From Candidatus Margulisiibacteriota bacterium (GTDB taxonomy: Bacteria > Margulisbacteria > Marinamargulisbacteria > DT-59): a stretch of 17,121 nucleotides of DNA. How positions within the stretch are numbered: the first letter of the stretch is position 1; every line of letters starts with the position of its first letter. The stretch is taken from positions 1 to 17,121 of the forward strand of contig JABSQL010000133.1 in assembly GCA_013215865.1 (NCBI GenBank), in the 5' to 3' direction. Positions 7,381 through 14,917 of this stretch are shown one piece after another. Under the pieces are notes generated by a model. The model was not told the origin of the DNA. It was given only the letters and a program-made list of their open reading frames with translations, and made no database searches. The position numbers were made by a program, and so were the translations under genes.

Positions 7381-7769
7381 GGTAGTTGTTCTGTGTTATG
7401 AATCATTGCAGACATCACACTTCCAATAACACCCACAACAACCATATAAATGCCCACATCAAAAAGAAGGGGTGTAAACTGAGAGTGGGTTAATACCGCT
7501 TTAAATCCAAAGGTGGGATACAAACATAAGAAATAAACGATAGACAAACCGGTTATCATCACATATATCGGGTCTACTATGAGTAACTTTTTGATATCAC
7601 CACTTTTGGATATGATCGTTAGAAATACAAAGGATAATGCCGTGGTAACGCCAGCAATAAATCCTCCACCGGGTGCATTGTGACCCCTGATGAGCAGATA
7701 AAGTGCAGCCAGGTTAATAAACACAAATAAAAACCGACCTACAATGTAAAGAATAATGGAATGAAACAT
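7377..7769 (-). CDS. mnhB: Na+/H+ antiporter subunit B
   Basis: The 130-residue membrane protein carries the MnhB signature R-G-H-N-A-P-G-G-G-F-I-A-G at residues 28-40 and four predicted helices. ATG at 7769 has AAGGAA 8 bases upstream inside the end of mnhA, and only one base separates it from the mnhA stop. In other bacteria the subunit interfaces with the C-terminal part of MnhA. Length is within the family range (about 130-145). Confidence 0.94.
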   Translation of the reverse strand: MFHSIILYIVGRFLFVFINLAALYLLIRGHNAPGGGFIAGVTTALSFVFLTIISKSGDIKKLLIVDPIYVMITGLSIVYFLCLYPTFGFKAVLTHSQFTPLLFDVGIYMVVVGVIGSVMSAMIHNTEQLP

Positions 7770-7770
7770 C

Positions 7771-10023
7771 TTATGATTTCCTTGAAAATAGATCTTTTTG
7801 ACGGTGGATCAGACCCAATGCACCCAACAAGGCAATCACCAAAACAGAAATTTCTCCCACAGTATCAAACCCTCTAAAATCTACCAGAATGGTGTTAACT
7901 GCATTCAGTCCCTTCGCAAGAGATTGGGAATGAAGGGTAAAAAACGACCCTATCGGAGGGGACGCCGGTGGACCAGACATCATGATGAGGATACTGATAA
8001 TCCATAAGCCAGCCCCAATGGAAATACAAATTTTTAAAATATGACGCAAAGATGTAAAAGGGAGACGGTGATCTATTTTTTTTGTTGATGCACTAAATCG
8101 GGTTAACAATAGTAATAAAAGGATCAATGTAACAGACTCTATTAAGAGCTGAGTTAAGGCCAAGTCTGGTGCCTTGTGGAGCATGAAATAGACACTGATG
8201 AGAAAACCAAGGGTTGTGAGTGAAATGAGCCGGCCAATCCAACCATTTACAACAACAGTAGCCACTGCAAATAAACAAATAATACTGGTGACGACTATAT
8301 CTAACATAGAAGGTTTGATTGCATCTGAAATAAATCCTACTAAAGGTTGGTGAAACCCAAAGGAAACCCAGCCAGTGGCACAAATCAGAAAACCGATCAC
8401 AATAAACAGATAGTCTAATGGTTTATCCAGGCGCAAAAAATGGGTGACCGTAGATCCTAATTTAGCAAGAGAGGGTAGGGTGGGAAATGGAATAGCAGGT
8501 ACGGATAACGACTTATTTTCAAGATATCTAAACAACAGGTATCCCAAAAGAAAAATACCGATAGTGGCCGCTTTTGTAACGGGAAATGAAGATACACTAT
8601 GAATGGTATCCATGGGAAATTTATGTAATTGATGAACAGAGAACGAAGAAAAAAGAAATGCCCAAAGTGACGGAAATATGCCAAAAATAGCAATAAATGA
8701 AGACAATATGATTGCCGGAATCTGAATGGGTAGCCTGGGTTTAACGATTTTCAAAGAAGGGGGCTTTTTCCCTCCAAATATAGGTATAACCAGCCGACAA
8801 CCCACCGCAAATAAGCAGATGCTGGAAAGAATAAAGCATACAAAGCCGATTCCAAAAAATAAGCTCTGATGTGCTATTAACAGGAAAAACATGTTGAGTA
8901 TATGCTCTTTTGCAATAAACCCCATGGTTCCAGGGATGCCTGCCATGGACATGGCTGCAACAGCACAGCTAAATGCTGTAAGCGGCATATATTTTCGGAG
9001 CCCTTTTAGTTGCCGAATATCCCGAATACCTGTAGACGTAATCAAAATCCCTGCAACCATAAATAAAGTGGCTTTATAAAACATATGATTGGCAATATGA
9101 AAATAATCATGAGATACCCCATGAAATGAAAGACCATAGAATAATACCAAGAGGCCAAGTTGACTGACAGTACTATAGGCCAATATTTCTTTAATCTGAT
9201 GTGATAAAACGGCACGAACAGCCCCCCATGTCATTGATAAAGTGCCAATGGTAATAAGTAAGGGTGCCCACATAGGATGGTTACTCAAAATAGGATAAAA
9301 CCTGGCAATGGCATATATGCCCAGTTTTACCATGGCAGCTGAATGAAGGAATGTGCTGACAGGAACGGGCGCTTTCATGGCAGAGGGTAGCCAAAAATGA
9401 AACGGAAATTGGGCCGATTTTCCAAACGCACCAATCAAAATACATACCAACATTATCGTGAACCATACAGGCGGTAGCGTGAAGTATCGGGACACCATTT
9501 CAGAAATCTGAAACGTATGAAAACCCATTCCAGCAATCACACATCCCACAAGTAAATACAAACCTGTTCCGATGGTTACTACCAATGCAGTGAGGGCAGA
9601 TTTTTGGTGCTCTGGATCGGCATATTTGAATCCAATCAAGCAGAACGAGAAAATACTAGTGAGCTCCCAAAACACAAAAAATGTAATCATATTGTTGGAG
9701 AAAATACATCCCAACATCGTCCCCATAAATAATAGTAAATACATGTAAAATCGGCCATACTCTTCTTTTGGGCCTGTCATATAATATCGAGAATATAGGA
9801 AAACCAAAGCACCGATTAAAGTGATCATCAGACCAAAAAAATAAGACAAACCATCCAAAATAAACGATAGGGAAACACCCATGGAGGGAATCCAGGAATA
9901 TGATACGATGGAAGGTGTAGACCAACCCGTTTTAAAGCCAGAAAAGACGAGGCCAATAAATATTAGAGTTGCAATCCAACATCCAATCCATGCCGTTTTT
10001 TCACGATTAACGAATAAAAACAA
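7771..10023 (-). CDS. mnhA: Na+/H+ antiporter subunit A (N-terminus short)
   Basis: This is the largest Mrp/Mnh subunit, 750 residues, with a NuoL-like N-terminal half. Visible key residues are E120 in F-F-V-F-W-E-L-T-S, K202 in G-K-S-A-Q-F-P-F-H-F-W-L-P and H227/K233 in T-F-L-H-S-A-A-M-V-K. The C-terminal part holds a DUF4040-like segment (about 572-642) and an MbhE-like end with N-T-I-L-V-D-F-R-G-F-D-T-V-G-E-I at 710-725. The usual first membrane helix (about 20-25 residues) is absent: the protein starts at what is normally the end of helix 1. The only usable start is a TTG at 10023 with no good Shine-Dalgarno sequence. The frame upstream runs without ATG or GTG back to the hppA stop, with which it is in phase. 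The stop lies one base before mnhB. Confidence 0.93.
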   Translation of the reverse strand: MFLFVNREKTAWIGCWIATLIFIGLVFSGFKTGWSTPSIVSYSWIPSMGVSLSFILDGLSYFFGLMITLIGALVFLYSRYYMTGPKEEYGRFYMYLLLFMGTMLGCIFSNNMITFFVFWELTSIFSFCLIGFKYADPEHQKSALTALVVTIGTGLYLLVGCVIAGMGFHTFQISEMVSRYFTLPPVWFTIMLVCILIGAFGKSAQFPFHFWLPSAMKAPVPVSTFLHSAAMVKLGIYAIARFYPILSNHPMWAPLLITIGTLSMTWGAVRAVLSHQIKEILAYSTVSQLGLLVLFYGLSFHGVSHDYFHIANHMFYKATLFMVAGILITSTGIRDIRQLKGLRKYMPLTAFSCAVAAMSMAGIPGTMGFIAKEHILNMFFLLIAHQSLFFGIGFVCFILSSICLFAVGCRLVIPIFGGKKPPSLKIVKPRLPIQIPAIILSSFIAIFGIFPSLWAFLFSSFSVHQLHKFPMDTIHSVSSFPVTKAATIGIFLLGYLLFRYLENKSLSVPAIPFPTLPSLAKLGSTVTHFLRLDKPLDYLFIVIGFLICATGWVSFGFHQPLVGFISDAIKPSMLDIVVTSIICLFAVATVVVNGWIGRLISLTTLGFLISVYFMLHKAPDLALTQLLIESVTLILLLLLLTRFSASTKKIDHRLPFTSLRHILKICISIGAGLWIISILIMMSGPPASPPIGSFFTLHSQSLAKGLNAVNTILVDFRGFDTVGEISVLVIALLGALGLIHRQKDLFSRKS

Positions 10024-10052
10024 CCTAGTTTCATTATAGAAAAAAATAGGTT
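10022..10052. repeat. inverted repeat between hppA and mnhA
   Basis: AACCTA (10022-10027) and TAGGTT (10047-10052) can pair across a 19-base A/T-rich loop. On the transcribed minus strand this hairpin ends on the mnhA TTG start and would tie up the only AGG in front of it. No T-run follows, so it is not a normal terminator; the gap to hppA is only 48 bases, so read-through from hppA is likely. It might dampen mnhA translation, or be chance. Confidence 0.3.
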
Positions 10053-10071
10053 TAATGCAAGAATAGAATAT

Positions 10072-12387
10072 TTAAAAGAATGTGAATCCGTATTTGATTA
10101 TCAGCCCAACAAAAACCACAGAGATAATGGTCATCATCTTTATCAATATATTCAGTGATGGACCAGAGGTGTCTTTAAAAGGATCTCCAATGGTATCTCC
10201 CGTGACAGCTGCTTTATGGGCGTCTGTACCTTTACCACCATGTTTTCCTGTTTCAATATATTTTTTGGCATTATCCCAACTACCACCTGCATTATTGAGC
10301 ATAATAGCAAGGCTGAACCCTGTTGACAGTGCACCCATTAAAAGACCCATAACACCAGGGATTCCCAACAATAAACCAATGACAATAGGCGTCGATATGG
10401 CAAGTGCAGAGGGTAATATCATTGCTTTTTGTGCACCCGCGGTAGAAATGCTAACGCACCGGGCATAATCCGGGGTGGCAGTGCCTTCCATAATCCCAGG
10501 AATTTCTCTAAATTGGCGACGAACCTCATTGACCATATCACCCGCAGCTCTTCCAACAGCCTCAATGGTTAAGGCACTGAACACAAACGTGACCATAGCA
10601 CCACCAAATAGTCCGGCTAAAAATTGGGGGTTAATGACATTAATTTTTAAGATGTTGACGAGAGAAACAATATCAAGGTTTCCAATATAATGAATGCCTT
10701 CCATGGGGTTGGCGTTGGCAGCGAAGTTTGTAAATTCAATATTTCCAATAAAGTGAGAAGTATTTCCTGCAATTTTGCTAAGCCATTGCTTTAAAGATTC
10801 CATGTATGCAGCAATCAAAGCAAGAGAGGTGAGTGCCGCAGAACCAATAGCAAACCCTTTTCCTGTAGCTGCGGTGGTATTGCCCAAAGAATCTAGGGCA
10901 TCTGTTCGTTCTCTGACTTCTGGTGGAAGACCCGCCATCTCCGCATTTCCACCGGCATTATCAGCAATAGGACCAAAGGCATCTGTTGCCAATGTAATGC
11001 CCAATGTAGAAAGCATTCCAATAGCGGCAAAGGCAATGCCATATATGCCTCTAGTAACATCAATCAACCCGCCAGAAAAACAAAAAGCGCCTATGATTGC
11101 ACACACAATGACAATAACGGGTAATCCGGTAGAAATCATTCCCACAGACAACCCTCTTAGTACTAAAGTGGCACTTCCCATTAAGCTATTCTCTGCTACG
11201 CTTTGGGTGGGTGCATAATTGGCAGATGTGTAGTATTCCGTAATAAGACCGATTACCACTCCTGCAATTAATCCTGTTGCCACAGCACCAAAGATTCCCC
11301 AACTGATAAAGTTCTGAGAAGCCAAGAAAGCAATAAAGGCCAAGACACCAATCGTTGAAATATTGGTTCCCAAGTGAAGAGAGTGAAGAAGGCTTTTTTG
11401 AGACGCATTGTCTTTTGTTTTAACCAAAAATATTCCCACAATCGAAAATAATATACCGCTACCCGCAACCAACATGGGTGCAATAATCGCATTCAGTTGT
11501 AAAGGACCTGCTGATTTAAGCACCAAAGAAGCGCCTAATGCAGTGGCAGCCAAAATAGAGCCGCAATATGATTCATAAAGATCGGCGCCCATTCCTGCGA
11601 CATCCCCAACATTATCGCCGACATTGTCTGCAATGGTTGCTGGGTTTCTGGGGTCATCTTCAGGAATGCCCGCTTCTACTTTTCCAACTAAGTCTGCACC
11701 CACATCGGCTGCTTTTGTGAAAATTCCGCCACCCACTCTGGCAAAAAGGGCTTGAATAGAAGCCCCCATGCTATACCCGAGTAGGACGGTCGTTAACTCT
11801 ACAAATTTAAACCGTTGAAAAGCATCATTCATCACGACATCAGGTGTAAAAGACGACAGATTCATTTTTTGTAGAATACCAGTAGATACCTGGAAGATAT
11901 TATGATCAAATATATAATTAAGGGCAAAAAACCATATTGACATGTCCAATAGCGCAAAGCCTACGACGACCAATCCCATAACAGCACCACTTTTAAAGGC
12001 AATTTGAAGCCCTTTATTAAGAGAGCTTTGGCATCCTTGCGCTGTTCTTGCAGAGCTGTTAGTGGCTGTTTTCATTCCTAAATATCCACAAACACCCGAC
12101 CAAAAGCCACCACTTAGGAATGCAAATGGAACAAAATAACTTTGAACCCCAAAATAAGCCATTATCAACAACAAAGTGAAAAGAATCGCAAATACGATAG
12201 CCACCACTCTGTACTGACGTTTTAAGTAGGCCATTGCCCCTTCCTTTACGTACCCAGCGATTTCTATCATTCGCGCTGTTCCTTCAGACTCTTTCATTAC
12301 TTTGGAATGTAAGATTTTAGCAGTGAATAATGCAATCAAGGCAGATATTGGGGCTAATAGCCATAAAGTTGGAATAGATTGAAACAT
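10072..12387 (-). CDS. hppA: K+-dependent membrane-bound pyrophosphatase (Na+ or H+ pump)
   Basis: The 771-residue, ~16-helix enzyme couples pyrophosphate hydrolysis to ion export. Catalytic loops are complete: K-A-A-D-V-G-A-D-L-V-G-K-V-E-A-G at 225-240, then E-D-D-P-R-N-P and D-N-V-G-D-N-V-G-D; also T-D-A-F-G-P-I-A-D-N-A-G-G-N at 468-481. At G-N-T-T-A-A-T-G (502-509) A506 and G509 are the residues of the K+-dependent class; K+-independent enzymes have Lys and Thr there. In M-G-A-D-L-Y-E-S-Y the Glu lies three residues after the Asp (D269, E272), the arrangement of the Na+-pumping Thermotoga enzyme; plant H+ pumps have it seven after. ATG at 12387 has AAAGGAG 10 bases upstream. It is the first gene of a leftward unit that probably continues into the antiporter operon. 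Confidence 0.96.
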   Translation of the reverse strand: MFQSIPTLWLLAPISALIALFTAKILHSKVMKESEGTARMIEIAGYVKEGAMAYLKRQYRVVAIVFAILFTLLLIMAYFGVQSYFVPFAFLSGGFWSGVCGYLGMKTATNSSARTAQGCQSSLNKGLQIAFKSGAVMGLVVVGFALLDMSIWFFALNYIFDHNIFQVSTGILQKMNLSSFTPDVVMNDAFQRFKFVELTTVLLGYSMGASIQALFARVGGGIFTKAADVGADLVGKVEAGIPEDDPRNPATIADNVGDNVGDVAGMGADLYESYCGSILAATALGASLVLKSAGPLQLNAIIAPMLVAGSGILFSIVGIFLVKTKDNASQKSLLHSLHLGTNISTIGVLAFIAFLASQNFISWGIFGAVATGLIAGVVIGLITEYYTSANYAPTQSVAENSLMGSATLVLRGLSVGMISTGLPVIVIVCAIIGAFCFSGGLIDVTRGIYGIAFAAIGMLSTLGITLATDAFGPIADNAGGNAEMAGLPPEVRERTDALDSLGNTTAATGKGFAIGSAALTSLALIAAYMESLKQWLSKIAGNTSHFIGNIEFTNFAANANPMEGIHYIGNLDIVSLVNILKINVINPQFLAGLFGGAMVTFVFSALTIEAVGRAAGDMVNEVRRQFREIPGIMEGTATPDYARCVSISTAGAQKAMILPSALAISTPIVIGLLLGIPGVMGLLMGALSTGFSLAIMLNNAGGSWDNAKKYIETGKHGGKGTDAHKAAVTGDTIGDPFKDTSGPSLNILIKMMTIISVVFVGLIIKYGFTFF

Positions 12388-12433
12388 AATAGCAAGGCTC
12401 CTTTAAGATTGTTGTTTTAATTTTAAAGCACAA

Positions 12434-12462
12434 AATATACACTATGAAGATATTAGAGACAA
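12434..12462 (-). promoter_or_regulatory. sigma70-type promoter of hppA
   Basis: On the minus strand TTGTCT (12462-12457) and TATATT (12439-12434) are separated by exactly 17 bases. Transcription would start near 12427, giving a leader of about 40 bases that includes the AAAGGAG ribosome-binding site at 12404-12398. It probably drives hppA and, by read-through, the mnh genes. Confidence 0.6.
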
Positions 12463-12468
12463 GGCTTA

Positions 12469-12497
12469 TTGACCCTATCAACTCTGCGCTTCATAAT
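12469..12497 (+). promoter_or_regulatory. sigma70-type promoter of ctaB
   Basis: TTGACC (12469-12474) and CATAAT (12492-12497) are separated by exactly 17 bases, each one base off consensus. The expected transcript start is about 12504, at most two bases before the ctaB ATG (12506), so the mRNA would be leaderless or nearly so, and the weak AGG at 12498-12500 would not be transcribed. A small inverted repeat TTGA-N5-TCAA (12469-12481) covers the -35 box and could be an operator. Confidence 0.55.
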
Positions 12498-12505
12498 AGG
12501 CGTCT

Positions 12506-13378
12506 ATGTCAAGCAGAAGAACAATTGTTAATGCCTATATAGAACTTACCAAGCCGCGCATACTTATTATGCAGTTGGTAACTGTATCTGTGGGATATTT
12601 TTTGGGTCGGATCAATGTATTGGCAAGCCCTTCATTGTATGTGATTACCTTAATTGGAACCGGCTTCATTGCTGCAGGTGCAAGTACATTGAACCATGTC
12701 ATGGAAAAAGAACCGGACGCTAAAATGGATAGAACGTTGAATCGACCCCTTCCAAAAGGTGTTATATCAGTAACGTCAGCGACATTATTTGGATGTGCCA
12801 TGGCTGTTATGGGTGTGGCTATTCTTTTCCTGAAGGTGAATATATTAACAGGTATCGTTGGTCTTTCTACACTGCTTTTATACAATTTTGTATATACGCC
12901 TCTGAAACAAAAAACATGGTTAAATACGTTTGTTGGTGCCATTCCGGGAGCACTTCCTCCGTTAGGTGGGTTTGCTGCAGCTTCCGGGGTTGTAACAGTA
13001 GAAGCATGGGTTCTATTTAGCATATTATATATTTGGCAGTTACCTCATTTTTATGCCATTGCTTGGATATACAAAGAAGACTATCAAAAAGCGGGTTTTC
13101 AAATGTTACCTATCATTGATCCTGATGGCATCAGGACGGTTCGTCAGATTTTGTTTTTTAGTATTGTACTATTGGTTATTTCCATGGTCCCAGTATGGTT
13201 GAAGTCTTTGGGGATGGTCTATGGAATGGGGACTCTGGGAATTGGAATAGGGTCCATATATGTTGCGATTAAGTTATTTCAAACGAAATCATTAGAACAT
13301 GCGCGGTTGGTTTTTCGGGTCTCGATTATATATCTTCCATTGTGGTTGTTTTTTATTTTACTGGATAGGGTTCTTTAG
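12506..13378 (+). CDS. ctaB: protoheme IX farnesyltransferase (heme O synthase)
   Basis: This 290-residue UbiA-family prenyltransferase in the inner membrane converts heme B to heme O by adding farnesyl, for heme-copper oxidases. The N-terminus has the family pattern Y-I-E-L-T-K-P-R-I. The first Asp-rich prenyl-diphosphate site is N-H-V-M-E-K-E-P-D-A-K-M-D-R-T at 63-77 (N63, E67, D71, D75). Then come Y-T-P-L-K at 130-134, G-A-I-P-G-A-L-P-P-L-G-G at 144-155, W-Q-L-P-H-F at 177-182 and D-Y-Q-K-A-G-F-Q-M-L-P at 192-202. About eight to nine helices are predicted and the length is normal. No other oxidase or heme genes lie in the window, so it is separated from the usual cta/cox cluster. It has its own promoter, divergent from hppA. 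Confidence 0.97.
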   Translation: MSSRRTIVNAYIELTKPRILIMQLVTVSVGYFLGRINVLASPSLYVITLIGTGFIAAGASTLNHVMEKEPDAKMDRTLNRPLPKGVISVTSATLFGCAMAVMGVAILFLKVNILTGIVGLSTLLLYNFVYTPLKQKTWLNTFVGAIPGALPPLGGFAAASGVVTVEAWVLFSILYIWQLPHFYAIAWIYKEDYQKAGFQMLPIIDPDGIRTVRQILFFSIVLLVISMVPVWLKSLGMVYGMGTLGIGIGSIYVAIKLFQTKSLEHARLVFRVSIIYLPLWLFFILLDRVL

Positions 13379-13443
13379 CCCCACTTTATTTTAATATGTT
13401 TAGAATGGAAATGTTCTGGGTATAACAATTTCGTAAAACGTTA

Positions 13444-13453
13444 GAGAAGGAGG
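13444..13453 (+). promoter_or_regulatory. very strong Shine-Dalgarno site of the 45-codon ORF
   Basis: The sequence GAGAAGGAGG precedes the ATG at 13459 by 5 bases. Its AAGGAGG core is an ideal match to the 3' end of 16S rRNA and is the best ribosome-binding site I see in the window. It is the main reason to accept the small ORF that follows. Confidence 0.75.
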
Positions 13454-13458
13454 CCATT

Positions 13459-13596
13459 ATGGACGATAAATCATTCAATATATCCAGTATTGAAAAACAG
13501 TATCCGGATATATCTAAGTGTCAAAATTTGTCACGACATGTGACGATTCTCAATTTCACTAATAAAACAGTCGAACTTACTTATAGCTTGAACTAA
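13459..13596 (+). CDS. small 45-residue protein downstream of ctaB, unknown function
   Basis: The ORF runs from ATG 13459 to TAA 13594-13596 and encodes 45 residues, beginning M-D-D-K-S-F-N-I-S-S-I-E-K-Q-Y and ending V-E-L-T-Y-S-L-N. It has an ideal Shine-Dalgarno sequence 5 bases upstream. It lies 80 bases after ctaB on the same strand; a weak -10-like TATAAC occurs at about 13420, so it may be read from ctaB or from its own promoter. The protein is soluble and has no membrane helix, unlike the short membrane proteins sometimes found next to ctaB in alphaproteobacteria. It has one Cys and a beta-prone C-terminal half. Its stop overlaps the stop of the convergent membrane-protein gene by 4 bases. 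I do not recognise it. Confidence 0.6.
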   Translation: MDDKSFNISSIEKQYPDISKCQNLSRHVTILNFTNKTVELTYSLN

Positions 13597-14351
13597 ACTT
13601 TTTTCTTTTTCCAAACAGAAAAAAAGAAAACAGTTATCATAGCTAAGTTTAAGGTTCTGAAACATCCTTCTATAACAATTTGCATCAAATTTCCCAAATA
13701 GGGCAATGGAAAAAACATGCTTTGAAGCATCATAGATGTGGTAAATATGGTCATGATAGTGAGAAGTAAAGTGAGAATGGCTCTCATATTGGATTTCACT
13801 ACAATTACAGATTGCTCTATGCTGGATAACCAATGGTTTGTGCCGTTCAAAATGATCAGTGTTACGAAAATCAAATACACATACAAAGAGACCATAACAA
13901 TAATTAAGAAGAGAGTGACCAATTGATTCACCAGCCCAAGCACCCCACTGGGGGACGCGCCCCCCATATCAAAGAAGGCATATTTTAGGCCAAGAAGGAT
14001 GATCGGAATCAAAACGGGAAAGTTACCCATAACAATCGTTAAAAATTGACGACTGACGTGTTGAAAGTGATGGGTCATTTCAACGTCTTTTTTTTGATGT
14101 AATCTAATCATGATAGCTGTTGAAAACCCAGTGAATAATAGGCCGGAAATCCAAATAAAGGCAGATAAAAGGCATAGCAACAGAATGTGTTCATTTATAT
14201 TTTCAATGATCTTGGTTAAGGCGTCTTGGAAGATATTGAAAAAGATATTTTTGGTGGTTCCATAAATTAATAATGGGGACAACACAATGGGATCTTTTTT
14301 AATCAGTTGAAATCCATTTGTGAGCAGGTATTTAAATGTAATCAGGGTCAA
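13593..14351 (-). CDS. polytopic membrane protein, unknown function
   Basis: The 252-residue protein has about six hydrophobic segments (roughly 22-40, 55-82, 105-127, 137-168, 190-212, 222-246) and a basic C-terminal end K-K-K-K-V. A short amphipathic start (F-K-Y-L-L-T-N-G-F-Q-L-I-K-K-D-P) before the first helix resembles poorly characterised multi-helix bacterial membrane proteins, but I cannot name the family. The start is TTG at 14351, overlapping the TGA of the NYN gene (TTGA), so it is translationally coupled to that gene; AAGAG lies a few bases upstream. It is last in the glpD-aroE-NYN cluster. The gene is convergent with the 45-codon ORF. Confidence 0.8.
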   Translation of the reverse strand: MTLITFKYLLTNGFQLIKKDPIVLSPLLIYGTTKNIFFNIFQDALTKIIENINEHILLLCLLSAFIWISGLLFTGFSTAIMIRLHQKKDVEMTHHFQHVSRQFLTIVMGNFPVLIPIILLGLKYAFFDMGGASPSGVLGLVNQLVTLFLIIVMVSLYVYLIFVTLIILNGTNHWLSSIEQSVIVVKSNMRAILTLLLTIMTIFTTSMMLQSMFFPLPYLGNLMQIVIEGCFRTLNLAMITVFFFSVWKKKKV

Positions 14352-14914
14352 TTTTTTCTCTTAGGCGCTTTGGGTGCAGGTCTTTGTTTGCGTTGGTATG
14401 ATTTTGAATCTTTATCCATAATTGGAATCAGCAAATCCTTCTCAATGGGAATATGTTTATCCACAGACGTAATGAGATCATCATTTGTGCTTTTGGGAAA
14501 TGATATTGCTTCTACAAATACACCTCGGCTTTGAAGATGAACGACGAGGTCAATAAAATCTCCATCACCAGAAACCAGAACGACATTGTCTACTTTATGG
14601 GATATTGAAATGGCATCGATTGCAATGCCCATGTCCCAGTCCCCTTTGGAAGAGCCATCGCCCCTGACCCGGAGGGGTTTGATTTTAACCTGATACCCGT
14701 TATTCTCAAGCATCTCTATAAAATTGGTCTGATCCGTTTCGGGGGTATCGACTAAATAACAAATGGCACGAACAAGTTTACGTCCATTAATGCCTCTTTC
14801 AAGAAGTTTTCCATAATTTATTTTTGAATCTCTGAGATGCTTGGCTGAATAGAACATATTCTGCACGTCTACGAATATGGCCACTCTCTGATGAGATTGA
14901 TAGTTTGTTACCAT
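14348..14914 (-). CDS. NYN-domain (LabA/DUF88-like) putative ribonuclease
   Basis: The 188-residue protein is a PIN-like NYN domain over about residues 9-155. The acidic residues expected for a metal-dependent nuclease centre are present: D16 in V-A-I-F-V-D-V-Q-N, D92/D94 in K-G-D-W-D-M-G-I-A-I-D-A, and D117/D119 in V-S-G-D-G-D-F. The last 16 residues are Lys/Arg/Pro-rich and look like a flexible nucleic-acid-binding tail. Family members are predicted RNases; the specific substrate is unknown. ATG at 14914 has AAAGGAG 6 bases upstream, with the aroE stop lying between the two. Start and stop are both tightly linked to neighbours (3-base gap to aroE, 3-base overlap with the membrane protein), which indicates co-translation. 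Confidence 0.9.
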   Translation of the reverse strand: MVTNYQSHQRVAIFVDVQNMFYSAKHLRDSKINYGKLLERGINGRKLVRAICYLVDTPETDQTNFIEMLENNGYQVKIKPLRVRGDGSSKGDWDMGIAIDAISISHKVDNVVLVSGDGDFIDLVVHLQSRGVFVEAISFPKSTNDDLITSVDKHIPIEKDLLIPIMDKDSKSYQRKQRPAPKAPKRKN

Positions 14915-14917
14915 TTA

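Noticed and set aside
9966..10034. Out-of-phase 22-codon ORF starting ATG at 10034 over the mnhA start (M-K-L-G-C...)
   Set aside because: No Shine-Dalgarno sequence and very short. It does not supply the missing MnhA helix if joined to the mnhA frame.
10775..11218. 147-codon rightward ORF within hppA
   Set aside because: Lies fully opposite conserved pyrophosphatase motifs and is rich in Ala/Pro/Ser typical of an antisense shadow. Other long opposite-strand frames in mnhA, ctaB and aroE are rejected for the same reason.
13601..13630. Perfect 10-base inverted repeat (T-rich arm, 10-base loop, A-rich arm) at the junction of convergent genes
   Set aside because: Almost all A-T pairs, no T-run after it on either strand, and it is explained by the Phe- and Lys-rich C-terminal codons of the membrane protein. 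Not convincing as a terminator.
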